A model generated the notes under the pieces. It searched no databases, had not been told where the DNA came from, and saw nothing but the letters and a program-made list of their open reading frames with translations. A program made the translations under genes and the position numbers. 64,000 nucleotides of DNA from Lumbricus rubellus (Eukaryota; Annelida; Clitellata; Crassiclitellata; Lumbricidae), in contig OX243814.1 in NCBI GenBank assembly GCA_945859605.1, positions 44,811,587 through 44,875,586 on the forward strand. Reading direction: 5' to 3'. How positions within the stretch are numbered: position 1 is the stretch's first letter; the number at the start of each line of letters is the position of its first letter. Of the stretch, positions 11,364 through 23,585 are shown one piece after another.

Positions 11364-12722
11364 AACGATACAAACCAGGCGTGAATTCTACACACTGAAC
11401 ATGCTATGGTCAGTTACGGGCTGTTGGAGCAGACATGGACTTCCCCGGCCCCGACTACCTGGTCTTTTGTATTTGTAACGATACAGGCCAGGCGTGAATT
11501 CTACACACTGAACATGCTATGGTCAGTTACGGGCTGTTGGAGCAGACATGGACTTCCCCGGCCCCGACTACCTGGTCTTTTGTTTTTGTAACGATACAGG
11601 CCAGGCGTGAATTCTACACACTGAACATGCTATGGTCAGTTACGGGCTGTTGGAGCAGACATGGACTTCCCCGGCCCCGACTACCTGGTCTTTTGTATTT
11701 GTAACGATACAGGCCAGGCGTGAATTCTACACACTGAACATGCTATGGTCAGTTACGGGCTGTTGGAGCAGACATGGACTTCCCCGGCCCCGACTACCTG
11801 GTCTTTTGTATTTGTAACGATACAGGCCAGGCGTGAATTCTACACACTGAACATGCTATGGTCAGTTACGGGCTGTTGGAGCAGACATGGACTTCCCCGG
11901 CCCCGACTACCTGGTCTTTTGTTTTTGTAACGATACAGGCCAGGCGTGAATTCTACACACTGAACATGCTATGGTCAGTTACGGGCTGTTGGAGCAGACA
12001 TGGACTTCCCCGGCCCCGACTACCTGGTCTTTTGTATTTGTAACGATACAGGCCAGGCGTGAATTCTACACACTGAACATGCTATGGTCAGTTACGGGCT
12101 GTTGGAGCAGACATGGACTTCCCCGGCCCCGACTACCTGGTCTTTTGTATTTGTAACGATACAGGCCAGGCGTGAATTCTACACACTGAACATGCTATGG
12201 TCAGTTACGGGCTGTTGGAGCAGACATGGACTTCCCCGGCCCCGACTACCTGGTCTTTTGTATTTGTAACGATACAGGCCAGGCGTGAATTCTACACACT
12301 GAACATGCTATGGTCAGTTACGGGCTGTTGGAGCAGACATGGACTTCCCCGGCCCCGACTACCTGGTCTTTTGTATTTGTAACGATACAGGCCAGGCGTG
12401 AATTCTACACACTGAACATGCTATGGTCAGTTACGGGCTGTTGGAGCAGACATGGACTTCCCCGGCCCCGACTACCTGGTCTTTTGTATTTGTAACGATA
12501 CAGGCCAGGCGTGAATTCTACACACTGAACATGATATGGTCAGTTACGGGCTGTTGGAGCAGACATGGACTTCCCCGGCCCCGACTACCTGGTCTTCTGT
12601 ATTTGTAACGATACAGGCCAGGCGTGAATTCTACACACTGAACATGCTATGGTCAGTTACGGGCTGTTGGAGCAGACATGGACTTCCCCGGCCCCGACTA
12701 CCTGGTCTTTTGTATTTATAAC
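11364..12722. repeat. 113-bp satellite, 12 near-identical copies
   Basis: Head-to-tail units of exactly 113 bp begin AACGATACAGGCCAGGCG and contain an EcoRI site (GAATTC) and GGACTTCCCCGGCCCCG. About 12 copies differ at only a few positions (for example GTATTTG or GTTTTTG, and one CTATGG to ATATGG). The array is bounded on both sides by TTTATAACG. The 61-codon open frames inside it are a by-product of repetition. Near identity points to recent expansion or homogenisation. Confidence 0.95.
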
Positions 12723-13476
12723 GTCATGGCGTCGCCACTCTAACAACTTCGGTTGCGCACTGCGCAGTAGCCTACAGCAGCTTAGTGCAGCTACACCAAT
12801 GACAAGTTCTCTGTGAACCGTGCAATAATGACCTTCTTAGCCCGCTGTGATATGAAATGATTGTGTGTTGGCAACTTTTCAGTGGTTTAAAAATCGAGCA
12901 GAAAGAATACAGTTGGTGTAATTGAACCGGTGCCAGGAATGACCGAAAGCCTACGAGCCTCCATTTTACAAGAAGAAGCAGAAATTCAACAACAAATTGT
13001 ACAAATACAGTTGAACCAATGACTACTCCAAAAAATTACAAACTATATTTTCATGGGCTGCTTATAAATCACTTCCAGTCCTGTTTGTTTATTTTCTATT
13101 GCTCCCAAACAATCGTAGTCATACACGAGATAATTTTAAACAGTTGAAAGACTTTTCTTTTTGACCGGGCCTGGGTCGGGAGCGCCTCTGAGTAGATCCT
13201 TGAAGGGGCGCTATATAAATTGCCTACATTTCCAAAGGAGAACGTCCCGCCCTCAGCATTGACTTTTCCCTAAAAAAAACTTTCTAAGCTGTAGGCCCTA
13301 TAATTCTACAGTTCCTTTTAGATCTATAATAGACCTACAGTACATTGCGTCATATAATGAAGGTGTTATAATTATTCGAATAATAATAGAGTGTTAGCCG
13401 TTAACAAAGCAAATAGGTACATGTAAACAATTAGGCGTAGTGAAATGAGGTCATCAGAAAAATAAAAGGTGGTGGG
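12723..13476. other. Intergenic with a LINE-type 3' tail fragment
   Basis: No gene seen. 13165-13222 (GGGAGCGCCTCTGAGTAG, then GGGGCGCTATATAAATTG) resembles sequence at 19168-19200 and 58480-58540. This GCGCTATATAAA type of end is usual for old LINE/SINE tails. Confidence 0.4.
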
Positions 13477-13800
13477 CATAGGCGTAGAGGACATTTGAGA
13501 AGTGGGGGAGGCAAAAGTTAACTTTTTCCGGGGGAAAAATGTGCCCACTTAAAAAAAAATCTGACGATCATTTTTCCCCTTTTTTTTAGTCGTCCGTTTC
13601 AAATTGCCCGAAACTTTCCGTTACTTTTCCGCCCGAAAAATCTGACGACCTTTTGTTTTTAGTCGTTCGGTCGAAATTTACCGACAATTTTAACATAGAT
13701 TTTGTTCTCTCCTGGTCTGCTTGCCCGAGAACCAAACTTGCCAGAAATTTGGGGGGGAGGGGGCATTTGCCCCTCTGGACCCCCGTCTCCTACGCCTATG
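13477..13800. mobile_element. hAT-like MITE, 324 bp
   Basis: Inverted ends CATAGGCGTAG and CTACGCCTATG, with a perfect 8-bp duplication GTGGTGGG at 13469-13476 and 13801-13808. The interior is GC- and purine-skewed with no transposase. It lies in the 3' flank of gene C. Confidence 0.85.
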
Positions 13801-14188
13801 GTGGTGGGCATTGTTGTGGGGCAAGGGGTGTAGCCGCTGCTCGTCCGCTGAACGGCCGTTCCTCCACTCCCCTCAAAAAATCTAGATCAAACACAACGCG
13901 ACAGAGTAACTAATAATGCCAGGTTTTTAAAGGCTGGGTATGGTTGGTGGCTAAATACTGGATCTAAGTGATTGCCATGTTGAAAGTGTAGAAATTGGTA
14001 TAGGCTAAGTACTCTGAAGCAAGTAACCAGAGGTAAAAGCACCACCGCAGTTTCCTTGCCAGCTTACCATCTTGAACATTGTACCTATATTATGGAAAGA
14101 CAGCTTAAAGATTTAATTTTTTATTCAATTCATTTCAACAAACGAGTAAGCAAAACATGCAGCAACTTTCTGTCATTCAATAACTGCA

Positions 14189-15280
14189 CTAATAGCGTGA
14201 TCCGAATCCATATCCGGCATCGTGACCAGATCCATAGCCTGCACCGTGACCGTATCCAGCTCTAGCGTCGTGACCGTATCCAACTGCAGCGTCTTGTTCG
14301 TATCCATATCCGGCGTCTTGGTGACCATATCCGTGTGGAATACCAGCTCCGTGGTCGACGAGGTTGACATCACAGAAGTCGCGGTAGTAGTAGTGGTTAC
14401 CGTGGCTGTAGTGGTCGTATCCGGAGTTACGTGAACCGGGTGCACAGGGCTGTTCGTATGCGTTTCCGTTTGAACAGATGACGAACGAATTATCATCCTT
14501 GTAGTAGAATCCGTCGTTGCCGCATTTATCTGACAAATTCAAACAGGAAAGAGTGCAAAATTATAACCTTAATATATTAGGCACACGAGAAAACACTGCT
14601 ATTGTTCAATGGAGATGACCCATGTGTGCTTGTATAATAATCTATGTAAGTTAAACTTTAATATAATTATGGAGCTAAAGTCCATAAGCTCAGTAGGTTG
14701 TGCTGCACACTATCAATATAACCATAACGTTACCCGGTACTCTCTTTCATGACTCGTGGACTGACAGTTATGCGGACAGATATCAAGATAAAGATAGACA
14801 TAGGACAACAACAATAACAGATGGATAAAACTGGAAATCAGAAATTGCTTGAAAGATCACATAAATTTCAGTGAGGCATTGAATTCAATTTGTTAGAGCT
14901 ACATGTATTATCATGAAATACAGAGAAACGTTTAGTCCTACAAATTCTAATTTTAACTCGCGTTCCTCAGGTTCATAAATTTTTGCCCGGTAGTTAGATT
15001 ATGGGACCTCATAAAAGCGTAAGGAAATTAAAATTCACGTCCATAAGAATCGTCTTTGCATAACTTGTACTAATGTACTTGTCTCTTTGCTTAATACATT
15101 TGCATCATCGACAAGTTAAACCTTTCATTTGAATAAATTCATCCGCTTATTTTAGTTTGATTGGCATACTCGCATACCTCCATAGCGTCCATAGAAGGCA
15201 TATCGTCCATGAGCGTAACCATCCGGAATAGAAGCCATGGCGGCCACGAAGCACAATGCGAGGACAACGAGACACTTCAT
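14189..15280 (-). CDS. Gene C: secreted four-Cys chitin-binding-like protein
   Basis: Exon 1 is 15280-15178 (donor GTATGC) and exon 2 is 14529-14189 (acceptor GTCAG), giving 147 aa. The signal peptide matches gene A, then [18 protein letters not shown]. The junction gives GDKCGNDG. The tail is short: DAGYGYEQDAAVGYGHDARAGYGHGAGYGSGHDAGYGFGSRY. The next upstream ATG lies in the leader, so the MKCLVV start is preferred. TATA is at 15345-15352 on this strand. The gene diverges from D across about 500 bp. An AATAAA on this strand near 14120 is a plausible poly(A) signal. The 3' flank matches B except that it has TAGGCTA at 14001-14007 where B has TA. Confidence 0.9.
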
Positions 15281-15777
15281 AATGCAAGCTTTACTGTTGC
15301 TGTTCGAAAACAAACACACTATTTCTACTGAATGAAACTCTGTCTTATATAGGTCCACTCAAGCCAACTAACGACACTTCACCCCTACTCATATTTTGGC
15401 TTCCATTGTTTAAAATGACGACATGAACATTCAGGATGCAACTATTCTGTTCCTAGTGCAGAACATACTGCTGATTACTACCGCAACGCCGATGCATTGT
15501 CTGCATTCGCGATATGCCACAATGCTTGGCACATGCTAGGTGGACATATTTGAGTTGAAAAATTAACCGTCGAATCGGAGCAGCATGTGTTCATTCAACA
15601 ACTAAACAATGCAGATCCGCTCCAAGCATCAGTTTTGGCTCTAAGCAACATTACATCCTGTAGACAGATGGGTGGGCCTATCTAAAAGAGCAAGGCGCAT
15701 CTGTTAGACAGTGGGTTGCTATATAAAGGGACTTGCGTTTGTCTTCAACATTAGCATTCTCTCAGACGAACCGTTGA
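15281..15777. promoter_or_regulatory. Bidirectional promoter of genes C and D
   Basis: TATA boxes face both ways: 15345-15352 for C (minus) and TATATAAA at 15720-15727 for D. Between them is a block near 15492-15545 with TGCATTGTCTGCAT and CCACAATGCTTGGCACA. It is nearly unchanged in the E/F spacer, and its core also occurs in the G/H spacer. CATTGT/ACAATG cores recur several times here, as in Sox-type sites, but binding is inferred. Confidence 0.7.
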
Positions 15778-16904
15778 ATGATGAAGTGTCTCGTTGTCCT
15801 CGCTCTGTGCTTCGTGGCCGCAATGGCTTCTATTCCGGACGGTTACGCCAGTAGACGATACGCCTTCTATGGACGCTACGCAGGTTGGTACACGAAAGCG
15901 TAACAGGCAGAGCTAAACATGTAGCCTACCGTATGCAAGATAGCTACTCCGCTGTAGTGTAACGGTAATTGTATCTACAACAACTCGCAGACTTCATCAT
16001 TAGAAAAAGGAAGATGCATATGTCACTGCATGAAGGGAAGAAAACGAATTTGAGTAGGCTAATACCATGACATGCATTAGAATAAAAGAATTAACTAAGT
16101 CGTCAATATCTTTTGATGTCCATAATATAATTCTATAATTATGTGAAGCTGTTGTCATTAAGTTTATGCTTCTCCATGAGCAATCATATTTTTGAGAGTT
16201 GCAGCAACTGAATTATGTGAATCATGTAGGCCTAATATTTAATATATGAATTATAATAGCCTATATTATGATTTGATACGGTAGTGTAAGCCTGTGTGCT
16301 AGAAAAAGAAAAAGGCCCAAAATCTCTTACAACGAATATGATAACTTAAAATTTTACTCAAATGACAAATTAGCAATAGAAATCGTTCAAAAGTTTAGTA
16401 GTTCTTTGAATCGCAATCATATCTCCATTGAATAATTTCGGAATATTTTATTCAGAAAAATGTGGCAACGACGGATTCTACTACAAGGATGATAATTCGT
16501 TCGTCATCTGTTCAAACGGAAACGCCTACGAACAGCCCTGTGCACCCGGTTCACGTAACTCCGGATACGACCACTACAACCACGGTAACCACTACTACTA
16601 CCGCGACTTCTGTGATGTCAACCTCGTCGACAACGGAGCTGGAATTCCACATGGATCTGGTCATCACGAAGCTGGATATGGAAATGGTCACGATGCTGGA
16701 TATGGAACTGGTAATGAAGCCGGATATGGAAATGGTCATGATGCCGGATATGGTCACGATGCCGGATATGGAACGGGTCATGAAGCCGGATATGGAAATG
16801 GTTATGAAGCCGGATATGGTCACGATGCCGGATATGGAAATGGTCATGATGCGGTATATGAAAATGGTCACGATGCCGGATATAGAAACGAATATCGCTA
16901 TTAG
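15778..16904 (+). CDS. Gene D: secreted four-Cys chitin-binding-like protein, long tail
   Basis: Exon 1 ends at 15883 (donor GTTGGT). Exon 2 is 16456-16904 (acceptor TTCAG). There are two in-frame ATGs, 15778 and 15781; the second gives the family's usual MKCLVV start and 183 aa. After [19 protein letters not shown] and the FCDVNLVD end of the domain, the tail is the longest in the cluster, with about a dozen GYG(N/T)GHDA/GHEA units ending RNEYRY. The frame is open throughout and all four Cys are present, so it looks functional. AATAAA near 16957 is a likely poly(A) signal. Its 3' flank supplies the empty-site reference for the foldback insertion after gene F. Confidence 0.92.
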
Positions 16905-18109
16905 TTTCGAATTTAAATCTTTTCTAAACTCTTTTCCTAACTGGAATCATGTCTAATAAATTTGACTATCGGTCTTGAAGTCTCGGAAAAATCTTTGGAA
17001 CCGATTATTAAACTGTTTTTTTAACAAAATAATATATTTTTGGAACAGTTTTGTATTTCGACTTCATTTCCTAATTAAAACAATTATACGAACTAATAAT
17101 AGCCTACTTATTATCACAATCATGAGGCTGAAATACGATTGCTTCACATTATTTTGAAAATTTTAAATCGGACGACAAGCGGAATGCCCGGACGTGGAAA
17201 CGCTTTAAGTTTCAGATGAATGATTTAGCCTACAACAGTTTTTATTGCCAAAGTGACAGTTGACAAAAGCATCTTTATTACGCTACATAAAAATGCGTTG
17301 TTTATGTCGCAGCGCCATTAACTTAAGGTAGCCTAATACTTCGGATAATTTTAATCGATCACTTTAGCGTTCTAAATTTAAATTTATTCACGCTGTGCAG
17401 CCTAATAATTTTTCACCAATCCGTCTTTTTTTGGCACGAATCCATTTCTTCAACTCTTCAACCCAGTCTTTATTTAGATAACATTTCGTGTAATCAATTC
17501 AGCCTCTATTTGAACAACAACTTTTTTGTATCAATCCCTCTTCAATCGACATAGGCCCTATTTGTAACCATAGTCTTTCAGAAATCCAGCAGTTCCAGCT
17601 CCAATTTCATCAGTAATCATTAATTTTCGTCGATTCCACTTCAAGATATAAATCTACTGACGTATAGGCCTACTATAATACAAACCATTCCAATGCTTGT
17701 TCACTGAAGATTATATTAATAAACAAATTTATCTTTATGGATAAGATCGTCCTGTCTATCTAGCCTATATACCGAAAAGAAACATCCATAAAATCATTTA
17801 ATATACAATCACGAACAGGTCGAGCTCTGACCCACAGTTTATTGTTTCTTGAAAGGTAGTCTAACTTTAATTCAAAGATATTTGCCATTTTGAAAGACAC
17901 AGTACTTAACCTTAAATTTAAGTCAGCGTGGTTATATTCGACAGGCCTACAATCCATAGAAGGCAATATTTTTTCATGTTAAATATGAATAGAGTGTAAC
18001 TCTGAAGCCACATTTTTCACTATCAAAAGTGAAAGATTGAGTCTATAGCTGTTTGAATCCGTTTTTAACATAATGACTTGATCTCATTTTAATGCCAAGC
18101 GAGTTGACA
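16905..18109. other. Intergenic, AT-rich with a degenerate repeat
   Basis: No gene seen. About 17400-17640 carries the same degenerate AATCCARCTTYNATTT-type repeat as 6830-6990, 28310-28440 and 58640-58890. The remainder is low-complexity AT-rich sequence. Confidence 0.4.
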
Positions 18110-20405
18110 ATACATTTGACCTGGACTACTAAAACTTTCGGTGCAATATTAAATTCACATGTATTATACAGATTAGATTTGAACACACATCTCAATTTAT
18201 GTATCAATACACCAATAACCTCCTCCCTTCTTCCTTTGTTTCCTATTTCTCTCCTGCAATGCATCCTAGACTCAGTAGAGGTAACAGAGAATTCAGTAAT
18301 ATTTTTGTAACAACAAATGTTCGTAAATTTTGAATTAAATTCCAAGGCCATGTTTTATGGAATAAACTTCCAATAGACATTCGCAAGGCTACTAATTTCA
18401 CTCACTTCAAGCACCTTTTACGTGTGCATAGTGTTTACCGTGGACGGACAAAATGTCCTCGGACAAAAAGTCCCGGACAAAATGTCCCGGACAAAATGTC
18501 CATGGACAAAATGTCCCCGGACAAAAAGTCCCCGGACAAAATGTCCCCGGATAAAATGTCCCCGGATAAAATGTCCCCGGACAAAATGTCCCCGGATAAA
18601 ATGTCCCCGGACAAAATGTCCCCGGACAAAATGTCCCCGGACAAAATGTCCCCGGACAAAATGTCCCCGGACAAAATGTCCCCGGACAAAATGTCCCCGG
18701 ACAAAATGTCCCCGGACAAAAAGTCCCGGACAAAAGTCCCAGGATAAAAGTTATGTCGCTACACTATCTAAACCCAGCGCATCGGCGCCTAGCAGTAGGT
18801 ATAACAGAACATTCTTAGCAAATCAACAAATTGCAAGCTGCATTTGGTTCACTATTTTAGAAGAATTCCGATTCTTGCGTCAGAAATCTACAAATTTGCC
18901 AAGTGGCTCAGCTATTTTTCATAGTATCTGCGTTTGTCCTTGAAGGTGTGTGTCCGGATCGCTCGCTATTTAGATAGTTTATAAATTATCCTAATTATAA
19001 GGTTTTTTGGTGAGACAATCGATCAGTCGAGAAATTATTTCTCGATCGTTAGCGCGAGGACGTAGACTATGCAGTGGCATGATAACCTTCGGCCCTTGGA
19101 CACTAAAGGCTTGGGGGCTCTTAAACATTAACTACACCACACTACAATGTTGCAAGACTGTTCTCTTTAGCCGTGGTTGGGTCGGGCGCGCTTCTGAGTA
19201 GATAGGCTACTAGTTTCATATCGCTATTGAAAAGAGGAAAAATTGACAGAAAATTTATCTGTTTCTATTTTAAAACTAAGAAATGTATAACTTTCAGGAC
19301 TTGCTCGCGGACCCCCAGGCAGATCGCCGCGGTTGAGAACCGCTGACGTACAGTAATAGCCTACAATATAGACAAAGGAATTTAAAACAAAAACTCACCT
19401 TCTCGACTATACCCTCTCCTTCATTATCCACCTTATCCTTAATTCCTCTTGTTATTTAGAACTTTAATTAAAGGTTGCGATACATAACACTAGTTTATCC
19501 ACGAACTGCATAATATGGATTTTTATAATACATTAGGGATACCTTAAAGTCTATTATTTGAGCACGACTGATCTACCCGTATACTCATGCTGACTTTAGC
19601 CTATATTATTGCAATTCTCCATTAATTTACTTCCACTTAACCATGGATACTGTTCCTATAGCAATTATATCAACGTTACTGGCCCTTTCCATACGGGACA
19701 AACCCCTCAAACCATCTGTACAATACATATGGCACGTTAAGTTCAAAAACGGATGTCTTGAAGTAGTGTTCGTTAATAACTGAAATTCATATGAAACGAT
19801 ACATGTATACAATAAACAAAGGCCTTATGCGACGTAGTGTAGGAACATCACTTTTATCCTGCAAGTTTTTGTTCAGGGACATTTTGTCTGGGGACTTTTT
19901 GTCCGGGGACTTTTTATCCGGGAACTTTTTGTCCAGGGACATTTTATCCGGGGACTTTTTGTCCGGGGACTTTTTGTCCGGGGACTTTTTGTCCTGGGAC
20001 ATTTTATCCGGGGACTTTTTGTCCGGGGACTTTTTGTCCGGGGACTTTTTGTCCAGGGACATTTTGTCCGGGACATTTTGTCCGGGACATTTTGTCCGGG
20101 GACATTTTGTCCTAGCACCGTGTTTACTACATTAGTTTTGATAATTTCTGCGTGTGTTTCCTTAGTTAAGTAACATCTTTGCATTCCAATTATCCATACA
20201 ACTTTCACTTTTACACTTCACGTTGGTAATTAGGTCCCTACTTAGCGGGACGTGTCCCTTTTGGTGTGCCTATTTGTTCCCTCACTCCTATTCTACTTAT
20301 TCACTTTGAGTATTTGCTTATTAAGTTATTGCTGATTATATCTATACTTTGTTAAGCATACATGTAGCCTACAATTGAATTGTTGGGCTCAATAAAATAC
20401 GTGTA
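18110..20405 (+). mobile_element. LINE 3' fragment split by a foldback insertion
   Basis: 18190-18430 is the C-terminal coding end of the same LINE family as at 2-3.8 kb (compare MYKYTNNLLPSSF and the later WN.LP.(E/D)IR stretch), with stops. It resumes at 20120. The 3' UTR (CTACTTAGCGGGACGTGTCC, then a TTGTGGGCTCAATAAAA-like end near 20390) matches the other copy. The break is the insertion of the foldback element at 18439-20119. Left boundary approximate. Confidence 0.75.
18439..20119. mobile_element. Foldback element 2, copy 1: minisatellite-armed, 8-bp target duplication, 1.68 kb
   Basis: It is flanked by a perfect duplication, GTGTTTAC, at 18431-18438 and 20120-20127. The ends read CGTGGACGGACAAAATGTCC and, inward from the right, GGTGCTAGGACAAAATGTCC. 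Each end leads into a tandem array of a 15-bp unit GGACAAAATGTCCCC (18444-18745), inverted on the right (19875-20112). The unit is itself nearly palindromic. The centre (about 18760-19860) has no recognisable coding region. This architecture (inverted arms of tandem roughly 15-bp units plus an 8-bp duplication) resembles the TU foldback elements of sea urchins. It interrupts a LINE whose two halves join cleanly. Confidence 0.85.
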
Positions 20406-20839
20406 TGTCTAATGTCTATGCCTATATATATGCTGACCTATATCGGCAGTCATTCGTATGTTTTAGGCAGGGATAACTCGATTTTTCTTGAAAGAAACAT
20501 TTGGCAGAGAAAATGCTATCGTTTGGCAATGGCATCGAGAAAATCCTGTAATTAAAAACAAAGTGATTGCCATGTTCAAACTTTAGAAACTGGTAACATA
20601 AGTTCTCTGAAGAAAGTAACCATAGGTAAAAGTACTAATGCTGTTTCCTCAATAGCTTACCATCTTGAACATTTCATTTATATAAAGGAAACACAAATTA
20701 AAGATTACAAATTTTTATTCAATTCACTTCAATAAACGAGTTAAAGGTCGAAATTCTTCTTCCTAATCAGGCCATTAACATCCATTGTTAACAAAAGCTG
20801 CACTTAAGAATTATCTGCATTCAATATTCAATAACCGCA

Positions 20840-23074
20840 CTAGTAGCGTGATCCGAATCCATATCCGTCAGCGTGACCAGATTCATAGCCTGCGCCGTGG
20901 CCATATTCCACTCCAGCGCTGTGACCGTATCCAACTTTAGCGTCGTGACCGTATCCAACTCTAGTGTCGTCACCGTATCCATATCCGGCGTCTTGGTGAC
21001 CATATCCATGTGGAATGCCTGCTCCGTGGTCGACGAGGTTGACATCACAGAAGTCGCGGTAGTAGTAGTGGTTACCGTGGTTGTAGTGGTCGTATCCGGA
21101 GTTACGTGAACCGGGTGCACAGGGCTGTTCGTAGGCGTTACCGTTTGAACAGATGACGAACGAATTATCATCCTTGTAGTAGAAACCGTCGTTGCCGCAT
21201 TTATCTGACATATTCAAACCGGAAAGATTGAAAAAGCATGAGCTTGATCATCAGTGACCCAAGAAAACAATGTAGTCCTTCAATGCAAAATTCCGCATGT
21301 GTGCTTGCATAATGTACCGGTAGCATATAGGCATTCCGTACCCGATTTCGTAGCATTGTCAGCCTTAAGCGCCTTCTCATTGGCCAATCCCATATTATGA
21401 ATATTCAAAACCAGTGACATCATTAAGCACGCTTTGTTCACTTTTGTAGCGCAGTTTTGATTTTTGGTATCGCAGGAGGCGGCTTGCGTTGACAATATCA
21501 AGAATCTTAGGCTATTATGTTATTATGCATAACGCCACAACTCCTTCTTTCCTTTCCCATCCTCCATGGCAAATTACTTCCAATCGAAGGACAATGACAT
21601 TTTTTGCTAGTTTTAACTGTACAGAAGTGTTCCTACAAATCCATAATTCTTGTCAGAAAGTCAGAACGTGGAATTAGGAGGCCTGTGAACGTCGATGCAA
21701 AGGGTTCTGATTCATGATTCAAACTAATCAAATTTGAATAATTTGAATGAAGATAACCGTCACACATCTTAATAAAACGTATTTAGGCCTACATGCAATT
21801 GCGCATAGACTTTAGGCATAGGCCTAAAATTTAGGATGATTTTCACTAGAACTGAGATTGACATGAACTACTGTACTTAAGCTCGAAATATTACTGGTCG
21901 TCGAACAGTAGGCATGGAAAATGAGACAGTTCACGAAAACTGAATAAACCTATAGCTTTTAAAGTTACAATTGAGAATGTATGGAACACTAATTTCAACT
22001 GGTGCAAATTTAGGCAACTGAAGTCTAGTAAAATCTAATGTAATGACTTCTGTAGCGCAGTTTTGATTTTTGGTATCGCAGGAGGCGGTTGATTCAACGA
22101 AGCAGACGCCTGATGCATCACAAATAGCTGTTGACCACAGCGTATTATTGAAGCGATGAGTTGGTGGATGACATATTCGCTGGCACGCACGTAACAGCGC
22201 GTAACCTTTGCATTTTAATTTTGCTCTGATTAGAAGTCTACCTTCACACTTTCGATTACTTCACTATCGAATGGAAACTCGTTATAACTTTATGCGCACC
22301 GCAATCGGCCATTTTTCTCCGTATGCAAACAACAGCAACAGCAACAGCGCATGAGAAGGCACTAAACACGTCATTGGTTATGAATATTCATAATCTGGAA
22401 CCGGCCAATGAAAATGCGTTATGGCTTGCAATGCTACGAAATCGGGTGCGGAATGCCTATATGCGTACCGGTACCGGGAAAGTTAAACTTTAATTATGGA
22501 AATAAAGCCCACAAGCGCAGTACGTTGAGCCACAATATAATCATCGCGTTACTCTCTGTCATAATTCGTGGACTGATGGTTAGATGGGCAGATATCGAGA
22601 GAAAGAGAGATATACGAAAGAACAGATGGATAAAACTGGAAATCAGATATCACTTGGAAGATCACGTAAATTCTGGTGGGACACGGAATTTGAGTTGTTA
22701 GAGCGCTTATCATATAAAACGGAGAGACTGTTAATACAATGAACTTTCATTTTGACTCGTGATGCTCAGGTTGAACAATTTATTGGTCCTTGGTAGATAA
22801 TATTGTGGGGTTTCATGAATTCATTATAAGGAAAATAAAATGCACGTAGGCTATAAGAACTTTATCTGCAGAACTTGTACTTGTTACTTGCATTTGAGTC
22901 ATAGACAAGTTAAACCTTTCGTTTGAATAAATTTCTCCGCTTATTCTTGTTTAATTGACTTGCGTACGTACCATTGTAGCGTCCATAGAAGGCGTATCGT
23001 CCGTTAGCGTAACCATCCGGAATTGAAGCCATGGCGGCCACGAAACACAGAGCGAGGACAACGAGACACTTCAT
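20840..23074 (-). CDS. Gene E: secreted four-Cys chitin-binding-like protein
   Basis: Exon 1 is 23074-22972 (donor GTACGTA) and exon 2 is 21204-20840 (acceptor GTCAG), giving 155 aa. Exon 1 encodes the family signal peptide and [17 protein letters not shown]; the junction gives NDKCGNDG. The domain is intact. The tail includes GDDTRVGYGHDAKVGYGHSAGVEYGHGAGYESGHADGYGFGSRY. The 1.77-kb intron is longer than in C because it holds a 1.15-kb inverted-repeat insertion at 21315-22473. TATA is at 23144-23152 on this strand. The gene diverges from F. Confidence 0.9.
21315..22473. mobile_element. Inverted-repeat element in intron of gene E
   Basis: TACCGGTA occurs at both ends (21315-21322 and 22466-22473). 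It is followed inward by GCATATAGGCATTCCG on the left and, from the right, CGCATATAGGCATTCCG. Inverted homology continues for roughly 130 bp, through CCCGATTTCGTAGCATTG and TATGAATATTCA. Since TACCGGTA is a palindrome, it may be an 8-bp target duplication or the tip of the repeat. A 30-bp-plus direct repeat (AGCGCAGTTTTGATTTTTGG...) lies near 21450 and 22053. No transposase seen. Gene C's intron lacks the insert at the matching point. Confidence 0.65.
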
Positions 23075-23585
23075 CTTTCAACCTTTGCTGTTGCTGTTCG
23101 AAAACAAACACAATAGCCTACCACTACTGAATGAAACTCGGTCTTATATAAGTCCACTCGACCCAATAAACGTACCCCACTCAACTGATATTTTGATTTG
23201 CATTGTTTAGCGTGACGAGATGTTCATTCAGGATGCAGCTATTCTGTTCATAACGCGTGACATTATGGCTGGCCACTACAGCAACGCAATTGCATTGTCT
23301 GCATTTGCGATATGTAACAATGCTTGGCACAGGTTAAGTGGACATAATTATTTGAGTTGAAAAATTAACGGTGGGTTCGAAGCAGCATGACTTGTGTTCA
23401 TTCAACAACTAACAATGCGGATCCGTTCGAGTTAGGCCTAATATTTTTGGCTCTAAGTAACGTTGCATACTGTCAACAGATGGGACCACAAAAGAGTATT
23501 GTGCATCTGCTAGGTCTATATAAAGCTATCTGCGTTTGACTTCAACATTAACAGTTTCTCAGTTCTACAGCAGCAAAACAGTTGC
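23075..23585. promoter_or_regulatory. Bidirectional promoter of genes E and F
   Basis: Homologous along its length to the C/D spacer, so the two gene pairs were duplicated as blocks. TATA boxes lie at 23144-23152 (E, minus) and 23517-23524 (F, plus). TGCATTGTCTGCAT and AACAATGCTTGGCACA lie near 23293-23330. Differences from C/D include TAGCCTA at 23114-23120 and a TAGGCCTA near 23429-23436 where C/D lacks it. Confidence 0.7.

Noticed and set aside
11406..12721. Series of identical 61-codon frames
   Set aside because: The period is 113 bp, not a multiple of three, and the frames overlap from unit to unit; they come from the satellite.
18407..20208. Lys/Ser/Pro repeat proteins (SPDKMSPDK-type) and similar frames at 25-28 kb
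   Set aside because: They are readings of the GGACAAAATG minisatellite arms on either strand, with no start context or conservation as protein.
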